A stretch of DNA of 35,290 bases from a bacterium. Lineage in GTDB: Bacteria; Cyanobacteriota; Vampirovibrionia; Gastranaerophilales; Gastranaerophilaceae. Location: positions 1-35,290 of the forward strand of contig JAFRAO010000042.1 of NCBI GenBank assembly GCA_017405375.1, read 5' to 3'. Position 1 is the stretch's first letter. Each line of letters starts with the position of its first letter. Shown here piece after piece: positions 7,483 to 14,810 of this stretch. The notes beneath the pieces are model-generated. The model was not told where the DNA came from. It saw only the letters and a program-made list of their open reading frames with translations, and searched no databases. Position numbers and translations under genes: made by a program.

Positions 7483-7636
7483 AAAAGGGGTAAAATTCGT
7501 AAAATTATAATAAAATTTTTGAAAAATTGCAAAAAGGATATATAAGAATATATAATATACAAATAGTTTTTATATCTTCATCATTATTCATATTTTTCAA
7601 TTTTTTATTTGATAACTTTTTTATTTTACCCCTTTT
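7483..7636. repeat. Long-range perfect 14-bp inverted repeat in a gene-free gap
   Basis: The gene-free gap 7465-7738 lies between two converging genes. AAAAGGGGTAAAAT (7483-7496) is exactly mirrored by ATTTTACCCCTTTT (7623-7636) with 126 bp between. A nested pair AAAAATTG (7522-7529) / CAATTTTT (7598-7605) lies inside, and TAAAATT recurs three times at about 10-bp spacing (from 7491). It could be a shared terminator or large hairpin, or a protein-binding locus next to the FtsZ-like genes. Nothing else is visible in this gap. Confidence 0.6.
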
Positions 7637-7738
7637 TAGGCTTAAAACCAATATATACATAATGTTTAAAAATTCTCGATATTTTTTATAGTAAATTATA
7701 GTAAGAACTTTTCAATTTCTGTTGAATCAGCAAATATA

Positions 7739-8176
7739 CTAAGTATTTTTACATTCATCAATAATTTGTTCTTTTATAACTTTTAATTCATTTAACAGAG
7801 TATTAGCTTGATTTTGAGCTTCCAGAATAATTCTTTCAGCTTTTTCTTTAGCCTTTATTTGAAATTCTTCTTTTTTTCTTATTAATTTTCTTGCTTCCAT
7901 AATTTCTTTAGGTATTGCACTATATAGACCATCAATAATAGTTTCAACTTCTTTAGGTTTTATTATGACTAAATTATTAGATAGAATTGGAAAACTTTTT
8001 TCTAATAATATTTCTAAATTTTTCAAATATTCATATATTTCGCTTTTTGAAATGCTATTAGATTCATCTGAAAATTCAAAAGTTGTGTTTTGAACTTCAA
8101 GAATCCTTTTTTCAATTTTTGTTTCTGCTTGTTCAATAAATTTTTTAATTTTTTCTTCAGCATTTTTAAATTCCAT
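7739..8176 (-). CDS. Coiled-coil protein, DivIVA/Cdv3-like pattern
   Basis: The 145-residue soluble, charged protein has an N-terminal helix (NAEEKIKKFIEQAETKIEKR) and a C-terminal coiled coil (about 97-140: ARKLIRKKEEFQIKAKEKAERIILEAQNQANTLL). The order 'ID-x-L-x(3)-IP-x-E-x(2)-EA-x(2)-LI' followed by a repeated A-E-R-I coil recalls the cyanobacterial DivIVA-like Cdv3 type and other small division coiled coils. That is resemblance, not a database match. It is the last gene of the FtsZ-like operon, 23 nt after the GTPase gene, with its own AAGGAG. It may be a filament adaptor or membrane anchor, although no membrane segment is visible. Confidence 0.65.
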   Translation of the reverse strand: MEFKNAEEKIKKFIEQAETKIEKRILEVQNTTFEFSDESNSISKSEIYEYLKNLEILLEKSFPILSNNLVIIKPKEVETIIDGLYSAIPKEIMEARKLIRKKEEFQIKAKEKAERIILEAQNQANTLLNELKVIKEQIIDECKNT

Positions 8177-8199
8177 AATTTTCTCCTTTCAAATTTTAA

Positions 8200-8874
8200 T
8201 TAACTTTCCTTTTGTGAAAAATCTTGAAAAATATTAAGTACAATATTTTTAATTTCTTGATTCATTTCATTAAAGGCTTTTGACAAAGGTGTATTTATAT
8301 CTGTATTTTTATTTTCTAAAAGTTTCTCGTTTTCTATGGTAAAAACTTTATCTGCATATTTTTCTAATTGATTAATTCCTGATATTGCTACAGCCATTCG
8401 TCTTTCTCCCTCAAATATAAATGGCTTTGTTACAATACAAAAGACCTTTTTATTTAGTTTTTTCGCATATTCAGCTATAACAGTACTTGTTCCTGTTCCT
8501 GTGCCTCCACCTAAGCAGGCTACTAAAAAAATAATATCTGATTTTTTTATTTCTTTTTCAATAATATCTTTATATCTTTTAGTACGAAGAATGGCATTTG
8601 TTATATCTCCACCACTCCCCAATGCCAGTGGTACTTTTTTTATTAAAAATTTTCCAAAAACTTTAATAAAAAAGTTTTTTAAATTACTTTTTGTTGTTTT
8701 ATCATCAAGTAAAAACTTTTTTGTTTTTGATTTTAATAACATCTGTTCATCTGTATTTATGCTTACAAAATTAATTTTTTTTAAATTATCAGAATTACTG
8801 TAAATATAATTTATGATATTCTGCCCACCACCACCGATACCAAATACTGTTGCTTTAAATTTCTTGTTTTTCAT
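8200..8874 (-). CDS. Short FtsZ/tubulin-like GTPase (nucleotide-binding domain only)
   Basis: The 224 residues align with the N-terminal domain of FtsZ: GIGGGGQNIINYI (11-23, first G-box), NFVSINTDEQML (35-46), GSGGD (86-90), the tubulin signature G-G-G-T-G-T-G (122-128), VTKPFIFEGERRM (148-160) and AFNEMNQEI (200-208). FtsZ has over 300 residues. Here the protein stops where the T7 catalytic loop and C-terminal domain would begin, so GTP binding is expected but standard head-to-tail hydrolysis is not. It is unlikely to be the division FtsZ of the cell. The ribosome site AGGAG overlaps the last codons of the WG-repeat gene, so the two are translationally coupled. It resembles FtsZ more than plasmid TubZ. 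Confidence 0.88.
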   Translation of the reverse strand: MKNKKFKATVFGIGGGGQNIINYIYSNSDNLKKINFVSINTDEQMLLKSKTKKFLLDDKTTKSNLKNFFIKVFGKFLIKKVPLALGSGGDITNAILRTKRYKDIIEKEIKKSDIIFLVACLGGGTGTGTSTVIAEYAKKLNKKVFCIVTKPFIFEGERRMAVAISGINQLEKYADKVFTIENEKLLENKNTDINTPLSKAFNEMNQEIKNIVLNIFQDFSQKES

Positions 8875-8877
8875 AAT

Positions 8878-10134
8878 TTATTCTCCTAATAACTTTATAA
8901 TTTCAAATTCATTTTCTTTCGCTTCAGCTAAGATATAACCATTGCCAAGATTAAATATTTCATTATTTTCCCCTTGATATAAGGTTTTGCCTTGCTTGTT
9001 TATAACTTCTTCTTTAAAATTACTTATTTCTACAACAGCCAAACCTCCATTAAATCTCTTTGTATGCAGGTATTTCAACGGAATTGTAAGTTCGCCTGAT
9101 TCTGTAATATACCCTCGTATTCTTTTTGATTCAATACGATTATATACTTCATACATTCCCTCATTAGGGAAAGAATCAATATAATCAATATCATTTGATA
9201 TTTGTTTGTTTTCAAAATTTATCAGAGCATATTTATTGTTCAGTTTTTTTGCAACAATAACATTTTTGTTAGTTACAGATAATTCTTTATACGCAATCGG
9301 AATAACAAAATTCCCATTATTATCTATCAATCCTATGTAATCATTTTTTGCAATTAAGTGATATTCAGATAATTCACAAAAATTGCAAAAATCTTCCTCA
9401 TAATCGTCATATTCAAAAGGAACAACTATATTATCGTTTAAATCAATAAAACCGCATTTATCATCTTTTTTAGCAAAAATAATTTTATTAGCATAACCTA
9501 TATTATCATATTTGAACGGAATGATAACATCGTTATGATTATCAACTATGCCCCATTTACCGTCTTTCATAACAGAAACATACAATTTGTTTTCATATTC
9601 CATAAACTGAGAATAGCAATTTTCTGGAAATTCATATTCATAAGGTATAATTAATTCATTTTGTTTATTAATAAAACCCCATTTGCCATTTTTATATACT
9701 CCTGCAAGTCCTTGAGAGAAGGAACTATAGTATTCATATTGAGGTTTTATAAATTCATCACCGTTAGCATCCATAAATCCCCAAAGGCCATTCTTTTTGA
9801 TAGCAAAAGCACCATCTTCAATACCTCTTTCATAATCTTCGATATTGTGTAAAACATCATAAGTGAGGTCAGGATTAACTTTTACTATCATTGTTTTATC
9901 TTCTGCTTGGCTGTTATCCCAAGTACTTTCATTTATGTAGAAAATATTTTCTACATTTTCGCTTAACTGTTCAACATTCAAAACTCCTGTACTTTTAAAA
10001 TGAGCAACAAGTTTATGCTCTTTATTTAAGAAAAAATATTCGTGATAAATATCTGTTCCTTGGCATTCGTGGTCACAGAATATACTAATTAAACCATCTG
10101 TTGTTGATACTACTGAAACATTTTTAAATTTCAT
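8878..10134 (-). CDS. WG-repeat protein
   Basis: The 418-residue protein has about seven beta-rich WG repeats of roughly 35-40 residues: GLWGFMDANGDEFIKPQYEY, GKWGFINKQNELIIPYEY, GKWGIVDNHNDVIIPFKY, DKCGFIDLNDNIVVPFEY, DYIGLIDNNGNFVIPIAY, a weaker NKYALINFENKQ and RIRGYITESGELTIPLKY. WG repeats are thought to be protein-binding scaffolds. No signal peptide or membrane segment is seen, so it should be cytosolic. The gene starts 4 nt after the stop of the upstream FtsZ-like gene, with AAGGAG inside that gene's last codons, and ends 3 nt before the next. Tight coupling between two FtsZ-like genes suggests it is a partner or scaffold of them. Confidence 0.9.
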   Translation of the reverse strand: MKFKNVSVVSTTDGLISIFCDHECQGTDIYHEYFFLNKEHKLVAHFKSTGVLNVEQLSENVENIFYINESTWDNSQAEDKTMIVKVNPDLTYDVLHNIEDYERGIEDGAFAIKKNGLWGFMDANGDEFIKPQYEYYSSFSQGLAGVYKNGKWGFINKQNELIIPYEYEFPENCYSQFMEYENKLYVSVMKDGKWGIVDNHNDVIIPFKYDNIGYANKIIFAKKDDKCGFIDLNDNIVVPFEYDDYEEDFCNFCELSEYHLIAKNDYIGLIDNNGNFVIPIAYKELSVTNKNVIVAKKLNNKYALINFENKQISNDIDYIDSFPNEGMYEVYNRIESKRIRGYITESGELTIPLKYLHTKRFNGGLAVVEISNFKEEVINKQGKTLYQGENNEIFNLGNGYILAEAKENEFEIIKLLGE

Positions 10135-10138
10135 AGTT

Positions 10139-10735
10139 TTACTCCTTTTGTTTTCTTAAATCGGATATCAGGCTTAATACATCAGTTATATTTTTAAGCA
10201 AGTATTTTTGCAGGCTGTATTTTATAATTACGTTTTTCTTTTTTTCTTTATAGACTTTTAAACAATTGTATATATACAAATTATCACCAGGCACATAACC
10301 CATTGATTTTAGATATTTAATAGTTGTATTGATATAGTGATTATCCATATCTTTACCACCTTTAAAAAATAAGGGGGTTATTCCAACAATATCGTGACTT
10401 ATTTTTAATGATTTTAAATATTTTGTTATTTCAACAAGATTATTTAAAACATCTTCTTTTCCTAAATAAAGCACTATTATAACGTGCTTATAATTCTTAA
10501 GTTCGTCTTTTAAAATGTTAAATTTAGTTTGCAGAACTTTTTCATGGAATTCCATATCTTTTTGAGTTTTTTGATATTCGTTATCATTGAACCAAATAGT
10601 TTTTCTTTTTGATAGGTTTAAAGTTTGAGATTGATTATCAATGCTCAAATAATCAATTTTTTCTTTTTTGTAGAAAAAATTTAAAACTTCTTCTGCATCT
10701 GTACCAATGCTTAAAAACAATATTTTGTTATCCAT
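10139..10735 (-). CDS. Degenerate FtsZ-like protein (pseudo-GTPase)
   Basis: The 198 residues follow the fold order of the FtsZ nucleotide domain without its catalytic glycines. FLSIGTDAEEVLNFF (7-21) stands for the G-box, DYLSIDNQSQTL (28-39) for FxxINTDxQxL, and HVIIVLYLGKEDVLNNLVEITKYL (84-107) for the segment that carries GGGTGTG in FtsZ. DIVGITPLFFKGGKDM (115-130) matches VTKPFxFEGxRR, NLYIYNCLKV (152-161) matches the xIxNExLL strand, and YLLKNITDVLSLISDL (178-193) matches the helix before T7. Judged by eye; a profile search would be decisive. It is the first of four tightly packed genes after promoter motif A. It may pair with the intact FtsZ-like protein as an inactive subunit. Confidence 0.7.
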   Translation of the reverse strand: MDNKILFLSIGTDAEEVLNFFYKKEKIDYLSIDNQSQTLNLSKRKTIWFNDNEYQKTQKDMEFHEKVLQTKFNILKDELKNYKHVIIVLYLGKEDVLNNLVEITKYLKSLKISHDIVGITPLFFKGGKDMDNHYINTTIKYLKSMGYVPGDNLYIYNCLKVYKEKKKNVIIKYSLQKYLLKNITDVLSLISDLRKQKE

Positions 10736-10780
10736 AAGCTGTTCTTCCTTATTTGAGGTAGTTATATGTTTTATGTTTAT

Positions 10781-10813
10781 AGCATAAACTATTTATCTGT
10801 CATTTTAGGACGT
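10781..10813 (-). promoter_or_regulatory. Composite promoter motif A, upstream of the FtsZ-like/WG genes
   Basis: On the minus strand: ACGTCC, 5 nt, TGACAG, 10 nt, TATGCT (-10). The -10 lies 45 nt before the FtsZ-like start at 10735. The same arrangement recurs at 12977-13009 and 13061-13093. There is no normal -35 at 17 bp, so the ACGWCC/TGWCAG pair overlapping that position suggests an activator site. Confidence 0.65.
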
Positions 10814-10880
10814 GCTTAATAATAAAAATTATAAATATTTTTGTAAAAAATTGCTCTTATTTTCGATGTTTGTATTAACT

Positions 10881-12890
10881 TTAAAATCCTACTGAATTTT
10901 GCAGTTCTGAGGATTTTTTAACCTTAACCTCAGCCTCAAGCATTTGAGTAATTTCATCAATATCATTTGTGCCTAAAAAATCTATCTTCTTTTTAACTGT
11001 TGCAAAATCGCCAGCAGTCAGACCTTTTATGTTTATATTAGAATTTTTTATTCCAAAGAAATGTTGAACGGCAAGATTTACTTGTTCAGAAGATAAAAAA
11101 TCAAATTTAACTTTAAAAGTAAATCTTCTTAGACTTGCTTCATCAAGGCTGTTTATAAGGTTTGTTGTGCAGACAAATGGGTATTGATGACTTTCCATAC
11201 AAGTTAACATCTCATTAACCTGTGTGATTTCCCAACTGTTATGGGCATTATTTCTGTTTTGCAAAAAACTATCAGCTTCATCAATGATTAACATTGCTTT
11301 TTTATCTTTTGCTTCTGCAAACGCTCTTGCAATATTTTTTTCTGTACCACCCACATAACAGGACATTAAATCACTTGCTTTTTTCATAACAACTTCAACT
11401 CCGATTTTATCAGCTAAATATTTTGCATACAGGCTTTTTCCAGTCCCAGGTTCACCATACAAGCATAGTGAAAAATTTAACTTACCTGCTTTTTGAATTT
11501 TTTCAGTAAGATTATCCATATTTAAATCGGTATTTACAAGATTTATGTCATACTCTTTTTTTTTAAAATTACTGTTTTTATCCGGTATAATTTCTTTTTT
11601 ATATACGACTTTTGCAATGTTTTGGATAAATCTTTCAACATCATCAATATTTCCGTCAATGTTTTTTGCCGTTGTTGCGGCATTTGCAATAATTGACGGT
11701 GATACATCATAACTTGCATTCAATTCTTCAAGTTTTGATTTACTTACTTTTATTTTATTTTTTCTTAAAATTCTTTTCCAAATATTTAATCTTGCTTCTT
11801 CAGGTAGTTTTTCAAATTCAATAGCATAAGTCATTCGTCTTAAAAATGCAGGATCAACATCTTCAATGTTATTTGTAGTCCAAATTACGGGAACTGCAAA
11901 GTTTTCAAGAAGATGATTTAAATACCCTTTAGAAGCTGTTCTGTCAAAGAATGAAAATCCGGTATTCATAACATCTTCAGCTTCATCAAATAAAATACAG
12001 GATGATGAATTTTTAAGAACAAATTGCTTTGTTGCTAAATCTACAAGTCGTTCTCCTCTGTCAGCTTCTTTAATATAGTTTTTTTGTGTCTTTACACTAT
12101 ACATAGGTATTTTTGAAAGGTTTGCTATTAATTTTGCAAACTCGGTTTTGCCTGTGCCAACATGACCATAAAGCAATACATTAACACCTTTTTGTTTTCT
12201 TTTTACTGATGATATTAAAACTTTTTTAATATTATCAGCTTCATCTTTAATGTGCGAAAAATCGGTGATTTTCAGATTAGATTTTTGCGGTTTGCCCATA
12301 ATTTTTGCAATAATTTTATCTTTAGTGTTGTATTTGTTGTTATTCAAAATACTAAACCAATAGTCATTAATTTCAATTTCTGAACTTTCACTTTTTATTA
12401 ATGACTTATAAAATAATTCTTTAACTAATTCTATCCTTTCTTCGTGGGAAATTTGTAAAATTCTTTCTATTTTTTGCATCATTCTAAATCTGTTATAACA
12501 ACCTAACATACTTTCAAATAATTCATTCGTTTCTTTTAAAAAGAATAAATTGAAAAGATTATATTCTTTGTCGCTTAAGTTTAAAATATCTTTTATATAT
12601 AATAATTGACGTTCAATAAGACACGTTTTTATTTTTATCTTTTTATATTCGTTTTGAATTTGACTGTTTAAAGTTTTAATAAATTCAGATTTAATTTCTT
12701 TTTTAGTAAATTGACGAACATCAAAAAATTCATATTCAGAACCATAAAACTTTTTAAAAATATTTTTTTGAACATTAAATTCTTCTATATATTTTTTAAA
12801 TAATTCTTCAAAATCATCGCTTTTAAGTGGTATTTCAGGTAAAAGTTTTTCAAAACACTCTAAAAAAAATCTTTTTTCAAAATTGTTCAT
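10881..12890 (-). CDS. Double AAA+ ATPase
   Basis: The 669-residue protein has a helical N-terminal region (1-~210) and two AAA+ domains. D1 has Walker A GHVGTGKT (242-249), Walker B ILFDEAED (299-306) and an arginine finger FLRRM (349-353). D2 has GEPGTGKS (479-486), the pore-loop-like MSCYVGGTEKNIARAF (509-524), Walker B LIIDEAD (534-540) and SLRRF (586-590). Both ATPase sites appear intact. Classical-clade AAA+ proteins of this kind remodel or unfold proteins as hexamers; by analogy with tubulin-severing AAA proteins it could remodel the FtsZ-like filaments. It has its own promoter motif (12977-13009) and is separated from the downstream FtsZ-like genes by 145 nt containing motif A. GGGA lies 7 nt before the ATG. 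Confidence 0.88.
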   Translation of the reverse strand: MNNFEKRFFLECFEKLLPEIPLKSDDFEELFKKYIEEFNVQKNIFKKFYGSEYEFFDVRQFTKKEIKSEFIKTLNSQIQNEYKKIKIKTCLIERQLLYIKDILNLSDKEYNLFNLFFLKETNELFESMLGCYNRFRMMQKIERILQISHEERIELVKELFYKSLIKSESSEIEINDYWFSILNNNKYNTKDKIIAKIMGKPQKSNLKITDFSHIKDEADNIKKVLISSVKRKQKGVNVLLYGHVGTGKTEFAKLIANLSKIPMYSVKTQKNYIKEADRGERLVDLATKQFVLKNSSSCILFDEAEDVMNTGFSFFDRTASKGYLNHLLENFAVPVIWTTNNIEDVDPAFLRRMTYAIEFEKLPEEARLNIWKRILRKNKIKVSKSKLEELNASYDVSPSIIANAATTAKNIDGNIDDVERFIQNIAKVVYKKEIIPDKNSNFKKKEYDINLVNTDLNMDNLTEKIQKAGKLNFSLCLYGEPGTGKSLYAKYLADKIGVEVVMKKASDLMSCYVGGTEKNIARAFAEAKDKKAMLIIDEADSFLQNRNNAHNSWEITQVNEMLTCMESHQYPFVCTTNLINSLDEASLRRFTFKVKFDFLSSEQVNLAVQHFFGIKNSNINIKGLTAGDFATVKKKIDFLGTNDIDEITQMLEAEVKVKKSSELQNSVGF

Positions 12891-12976
12891 ATGTATCCCT
12901 TTCAGTTCTTCAAATATCTAATTATGTCTGCTTTTTAAAAGTCTTTGCTTCTATTTTCTTTGCTTTTGATATTTTG

Positions 12977-13009
12977 ATTATAAACTATTATTCTGACAAA
13001 ATCGGTCGT
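12977..13009 (-). promoter_or_regulatory. Composite promoter motif B, upstream of the AAA+ gene
   Basis: On the minus strand: ACGACC, 5 nt, TGTCAG, 10 nt, perfect TATAAT (-10, 12977-12982), about 80 nt before the AAA+ start. It shares ATAGTTTAT just around the -10 with motif A. It has the same spacing as motifs A and C. Confidence 0.7.
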
Positions 13010-13060
13010 GCAAAAATAAAAAATATTGTATAAAATAATTATTTTTGGTAAAATTTCGAT

Positions 13061-13093
13061 ACGACCTGATTTGACAGGGATTTTCGATATAAT
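13061..13093 (+). promoter_or_regulatory. Composite promoter motif C, upstream of the WYL regulator
   Basis: ACGACC (13061-13066), 5 nt, TGACAG (13072-13077), 10 nt, TATAAT (13088-13093). It is divergent from motif B and only 12 bp from the WYL start codon, giving a very short leader. TTGACA is present but only 11 bp from the -10, so it is better read as part of a regulator site than as a -35 box. Confidence 0.7.
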
Positions 13094-13105
13094 GAGGATA
13101 TAAAA

Positions 13106-14071
13106 ATGGAAGATAAATTAAGATATTCAAGAGTCAGCGATATTTTATCACTTTTAATTCTTATGCAGTCAAAAGTTTTAGGTATTACTTTAACAGATAT
13201 TCAAAATGAATTGAATGTTTCAAGAAGAACTGCCGAAAGGTTAAGAGATGCAATTTTGTGCATATTTCCTCAGGTTGATGAAATAGACACAGACGACAGA
13301 GAAAAGCATTGGGGATTCACATCAGGCTACTTAAACAAATTTATATCATTTGCTCCTGATGAAATTGCAACACTTGAAAGCATAAAAGAAACCCTGAAGT
13401 ACAAAGATAAAAAGCAAACAATAGAAACTATAATTACCAAATTGAAAGCAATTTCAAGAAAAAATATCACAAATGTTGAAGATGCAATAGAAATGATATT
13501 AAAAACAGAAGGTGTTGCAGTATCTCAAAAGCCTAATTACAAAGTTAATTTAGAAACCTTGGAAACAATCAAGACAGCAATAAAAGAAAACCGAAAAATA
13601 AAAGTTTTGTATCGTGATAAAAATAAAACACTTGCACCTTATGGAATAATCTATGGCTCAAATATGCATCTTATTGCAATGGAAGGTAACTCTGAACACC
13701 CATACAACTACCTTATACACAAAATAAATAAAATTGAACTCACAAGAGAAACTTTTGACAAAGGCGATTTTGACATAAAAGAATACGCAAATCGCTCATT
13801 TGGGGTTTATCAAAATGAACCGATGAAAGTTGAATTACTTTTTGATAAAAGAGTACAAGAAGATGTTTTGAACCACAATTTCCACCCTACTCAAAAAATA
13901 AAACAAAACTCTGATGGCACAATAACTGTAACCTTCAAAGCCTCAGGCACTCATGAAATTATTTGGCACTTGTTTAAATGGAGTGATAATGTAAAACTAA
14001 TATCACCTAAAAAATTAAAAGATGAGTACATCGACTGGCTTACAAGAAGTTTAAATAAACAAATAAGATAA
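13106..14071 (+). CDS. HTH-WYL transcriptional regulator
   Basis: The 321-residue protein has an N-terminal HTH (about 25-50: ITLTDIQNELNVSRRTAERLRDAI), a linker (DEIATLESIKETLKY) and a WYL domain (about 155-230: TIKTAIKENRKIKVLYRD, APYGIIYGSNMHLIAMEG). A WCX-type C-terminus follows with MKVELLFDKRVQEDVLNHNF and DGTITVTFKASGTHEIIWHLFKW. WYL proteins sense nucleic-acid or nucleotide ligands and regulate defence and DNA-damage loci. Divergent orientation to the AAA+ gene and the shared motif in all three promoters suggest it controls the whole module, including itself. A terminator follows at 14077-14107. Confidence 0.9.
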   Translation: MEDKLRYSRVSDILSLLILMQSKVLGITLTDIQNELNVSRRTAERLRDAILCIFPQVDEIDTDDREKHWGFTSGYLNKFISFAPDEIATLESIKETLKYKDKKQTIETIITKLKAISRKNITNVEDAIEMILKTEGVAVSQKPNYKVNLETLETIKTAIKENRKIKVLYRDKNKTLAPYGIIYGSNMHLIAMEGNSEHPYNYLIHKINKIELTRETFDKGDFDIKEYANRSFGVYQNEPMKVELLFDKRVQEDVLNHNFHPTQKIKQNSDGTITVTFKASGTHEIIWHLFKWSDNVKLISPKKLKDEYIDWLTRSLNKQIR

Positions 14072-14076
14072 AAAAA

Positions 14077-14107
14077 ATCCCCGATTATATTTTGGGGATA
14101 TTTTTTT
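14077..14107 (+). terminator. Terminator of the WYL regulator gene (bidirectional)
   Basis: ATCCCC (14077-14082) pairs with GGGGAT (14094-14099), 11-nt loop, then A and seven T (14101-14107). An A-run precedes the stem, so it could work in both directions. Confidence 0.75.
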
Positions 14108-14150
14108 ATCTTTAATTAATCTTATAATTTTGTACTTTCAATAGTCTTTA

Positions 14151-14516
14151 TTATCGTATGCATCTAAGCCTCTTTTTTATTTCATCCAATGTTTCACATA
14201 TATATCCTATAGTACCATTACCATTAGTACATAATTTATTAAGTTTTGCTATACGTTTTAAAAATTGCATGTAAGACATTTTAGGTAAAAATGCTGCCAG
14301 CCTTTTTTCTGTATTTGCGCCAATATTCAATACTAAATTACTAACAAAAGAAGTTTTCCCCATTGCCGGACATCCTGAAATCAGTATCAATTTGCCTCCT
14401 TTAAATCCATCGGTCAGCTTGTCTAAATTGGTAAAACTGGTATATATTGTTTCGCTATTTATCTTTTTTATTTTTATTTTCGTAATACAGTCTTTTAAAA
14501 TATTCTTTGTACGGCA
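14151..14516 (-). pseudogene. DnaB-like replicative helicase fragment
   Basis: The frame is open from 14516 and reads ...SETIYTSFTNLDKLTDGFKGGKLILISGCPAMGKTSFVSNLVLNI, the start of the DnaB RecA-like domain with Walker A G-x-P-x-M-G-K-T. AAFLPKMSYMQFLKRIAKL follows, matching the helicase 'SLEMS' segment. It has no ATG, no N-terminal domain, and stops after about 120 codons, well short of the ~450 of DnaB. Its last ~15 codons come from a 41-bp sequence repeated at 14921-14961. The 5' end overlaps the OB-fold gene. I take it as a deletion product of a phage or plasmid replication module. Confidence 0.7.
14172..14212. repeat. 41-bp direct repeat, copy 1
   Basis: It matches 14921-14961 with a single mismatch (position 14208, T versus C). 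In copy 1 it encodes the tail GYICETLDEIKK of the DnaB-like fragment on the minus strand. Confidence 0.9.
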
Positions 14517-14799
14517 TTACAGTTTTAACTTCTATAAAAGAATACTCTTGTTTTTTATATTTTCCCGTAATTATTACTTTATCCTCGGGTTCTAAAAGTG
14601 AATTATACTTTTTGAGAATTTTATGTAATGCTACAAATTCAATTTCACCAGTTGAATCTTCAATATTTCCTACTACTATAAATTTTGTCGGGTCTTTTAC
14701 TAGAGGTATTCTTCGTGTTCCGGTTATAATCCCGCATACCGTAACAGATGAACCGTCAGGTAAAATTTTTAATTCATTGATATTATAAAAAGTTGTCAT
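14455..14799 (-). CDS. OB-fold nucleic-acid-binding protein
   Basis: The 114-residue protein has the five-strand pattern of an OB-fold of the tRNA_anti/DnaE-OB type: GSSVTVCGIITGTRRIP, TKFIVVGNIEDSTGEIEFVALHKILKKY, LLEPEDKVIITGKYKKQEYSFIEVKTVMP. It probably binds single-stranded nucleic acid in replication of a phage or plasmid. AAAGGA precedes the ATG by about 6 nt, and the broken small gene 14811-14959 lies 11 nt upstream. The 3' end overlaps the frame of the DnaB-like fragment. It looks intact, although its neighbours are decayed. Confidence 0.7.
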   Translation of the reverse strand: MTTFYNINELKILPDGSSVTVCGIITGTRRIPLVKDPTKFIVVGNIEDSTGEIEFVALHKILKKYNSLLEPEDKVIITGKYKKQEYSFIEVKTVMPYKEYFKRLYYENKNKKDK

Positions 14800-14810
14800 A
14801 CTATTCCTTT

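Noticed and set aside
8200..8874. Housekeeping FtsZ of the cell
   Set aside because: Too short, no C-terminal domain or C-terminal tail peptide, and sits in an accessory operon, not in a division cluster.
13071..13093. TTGACA ... TATAAT as a normal sigma-70 promoter of the WYL gene
   Set aside because: Spacing is 11 bp instead of about 17; the same 11-bp geometry in two other promoters fits a regulator site better.
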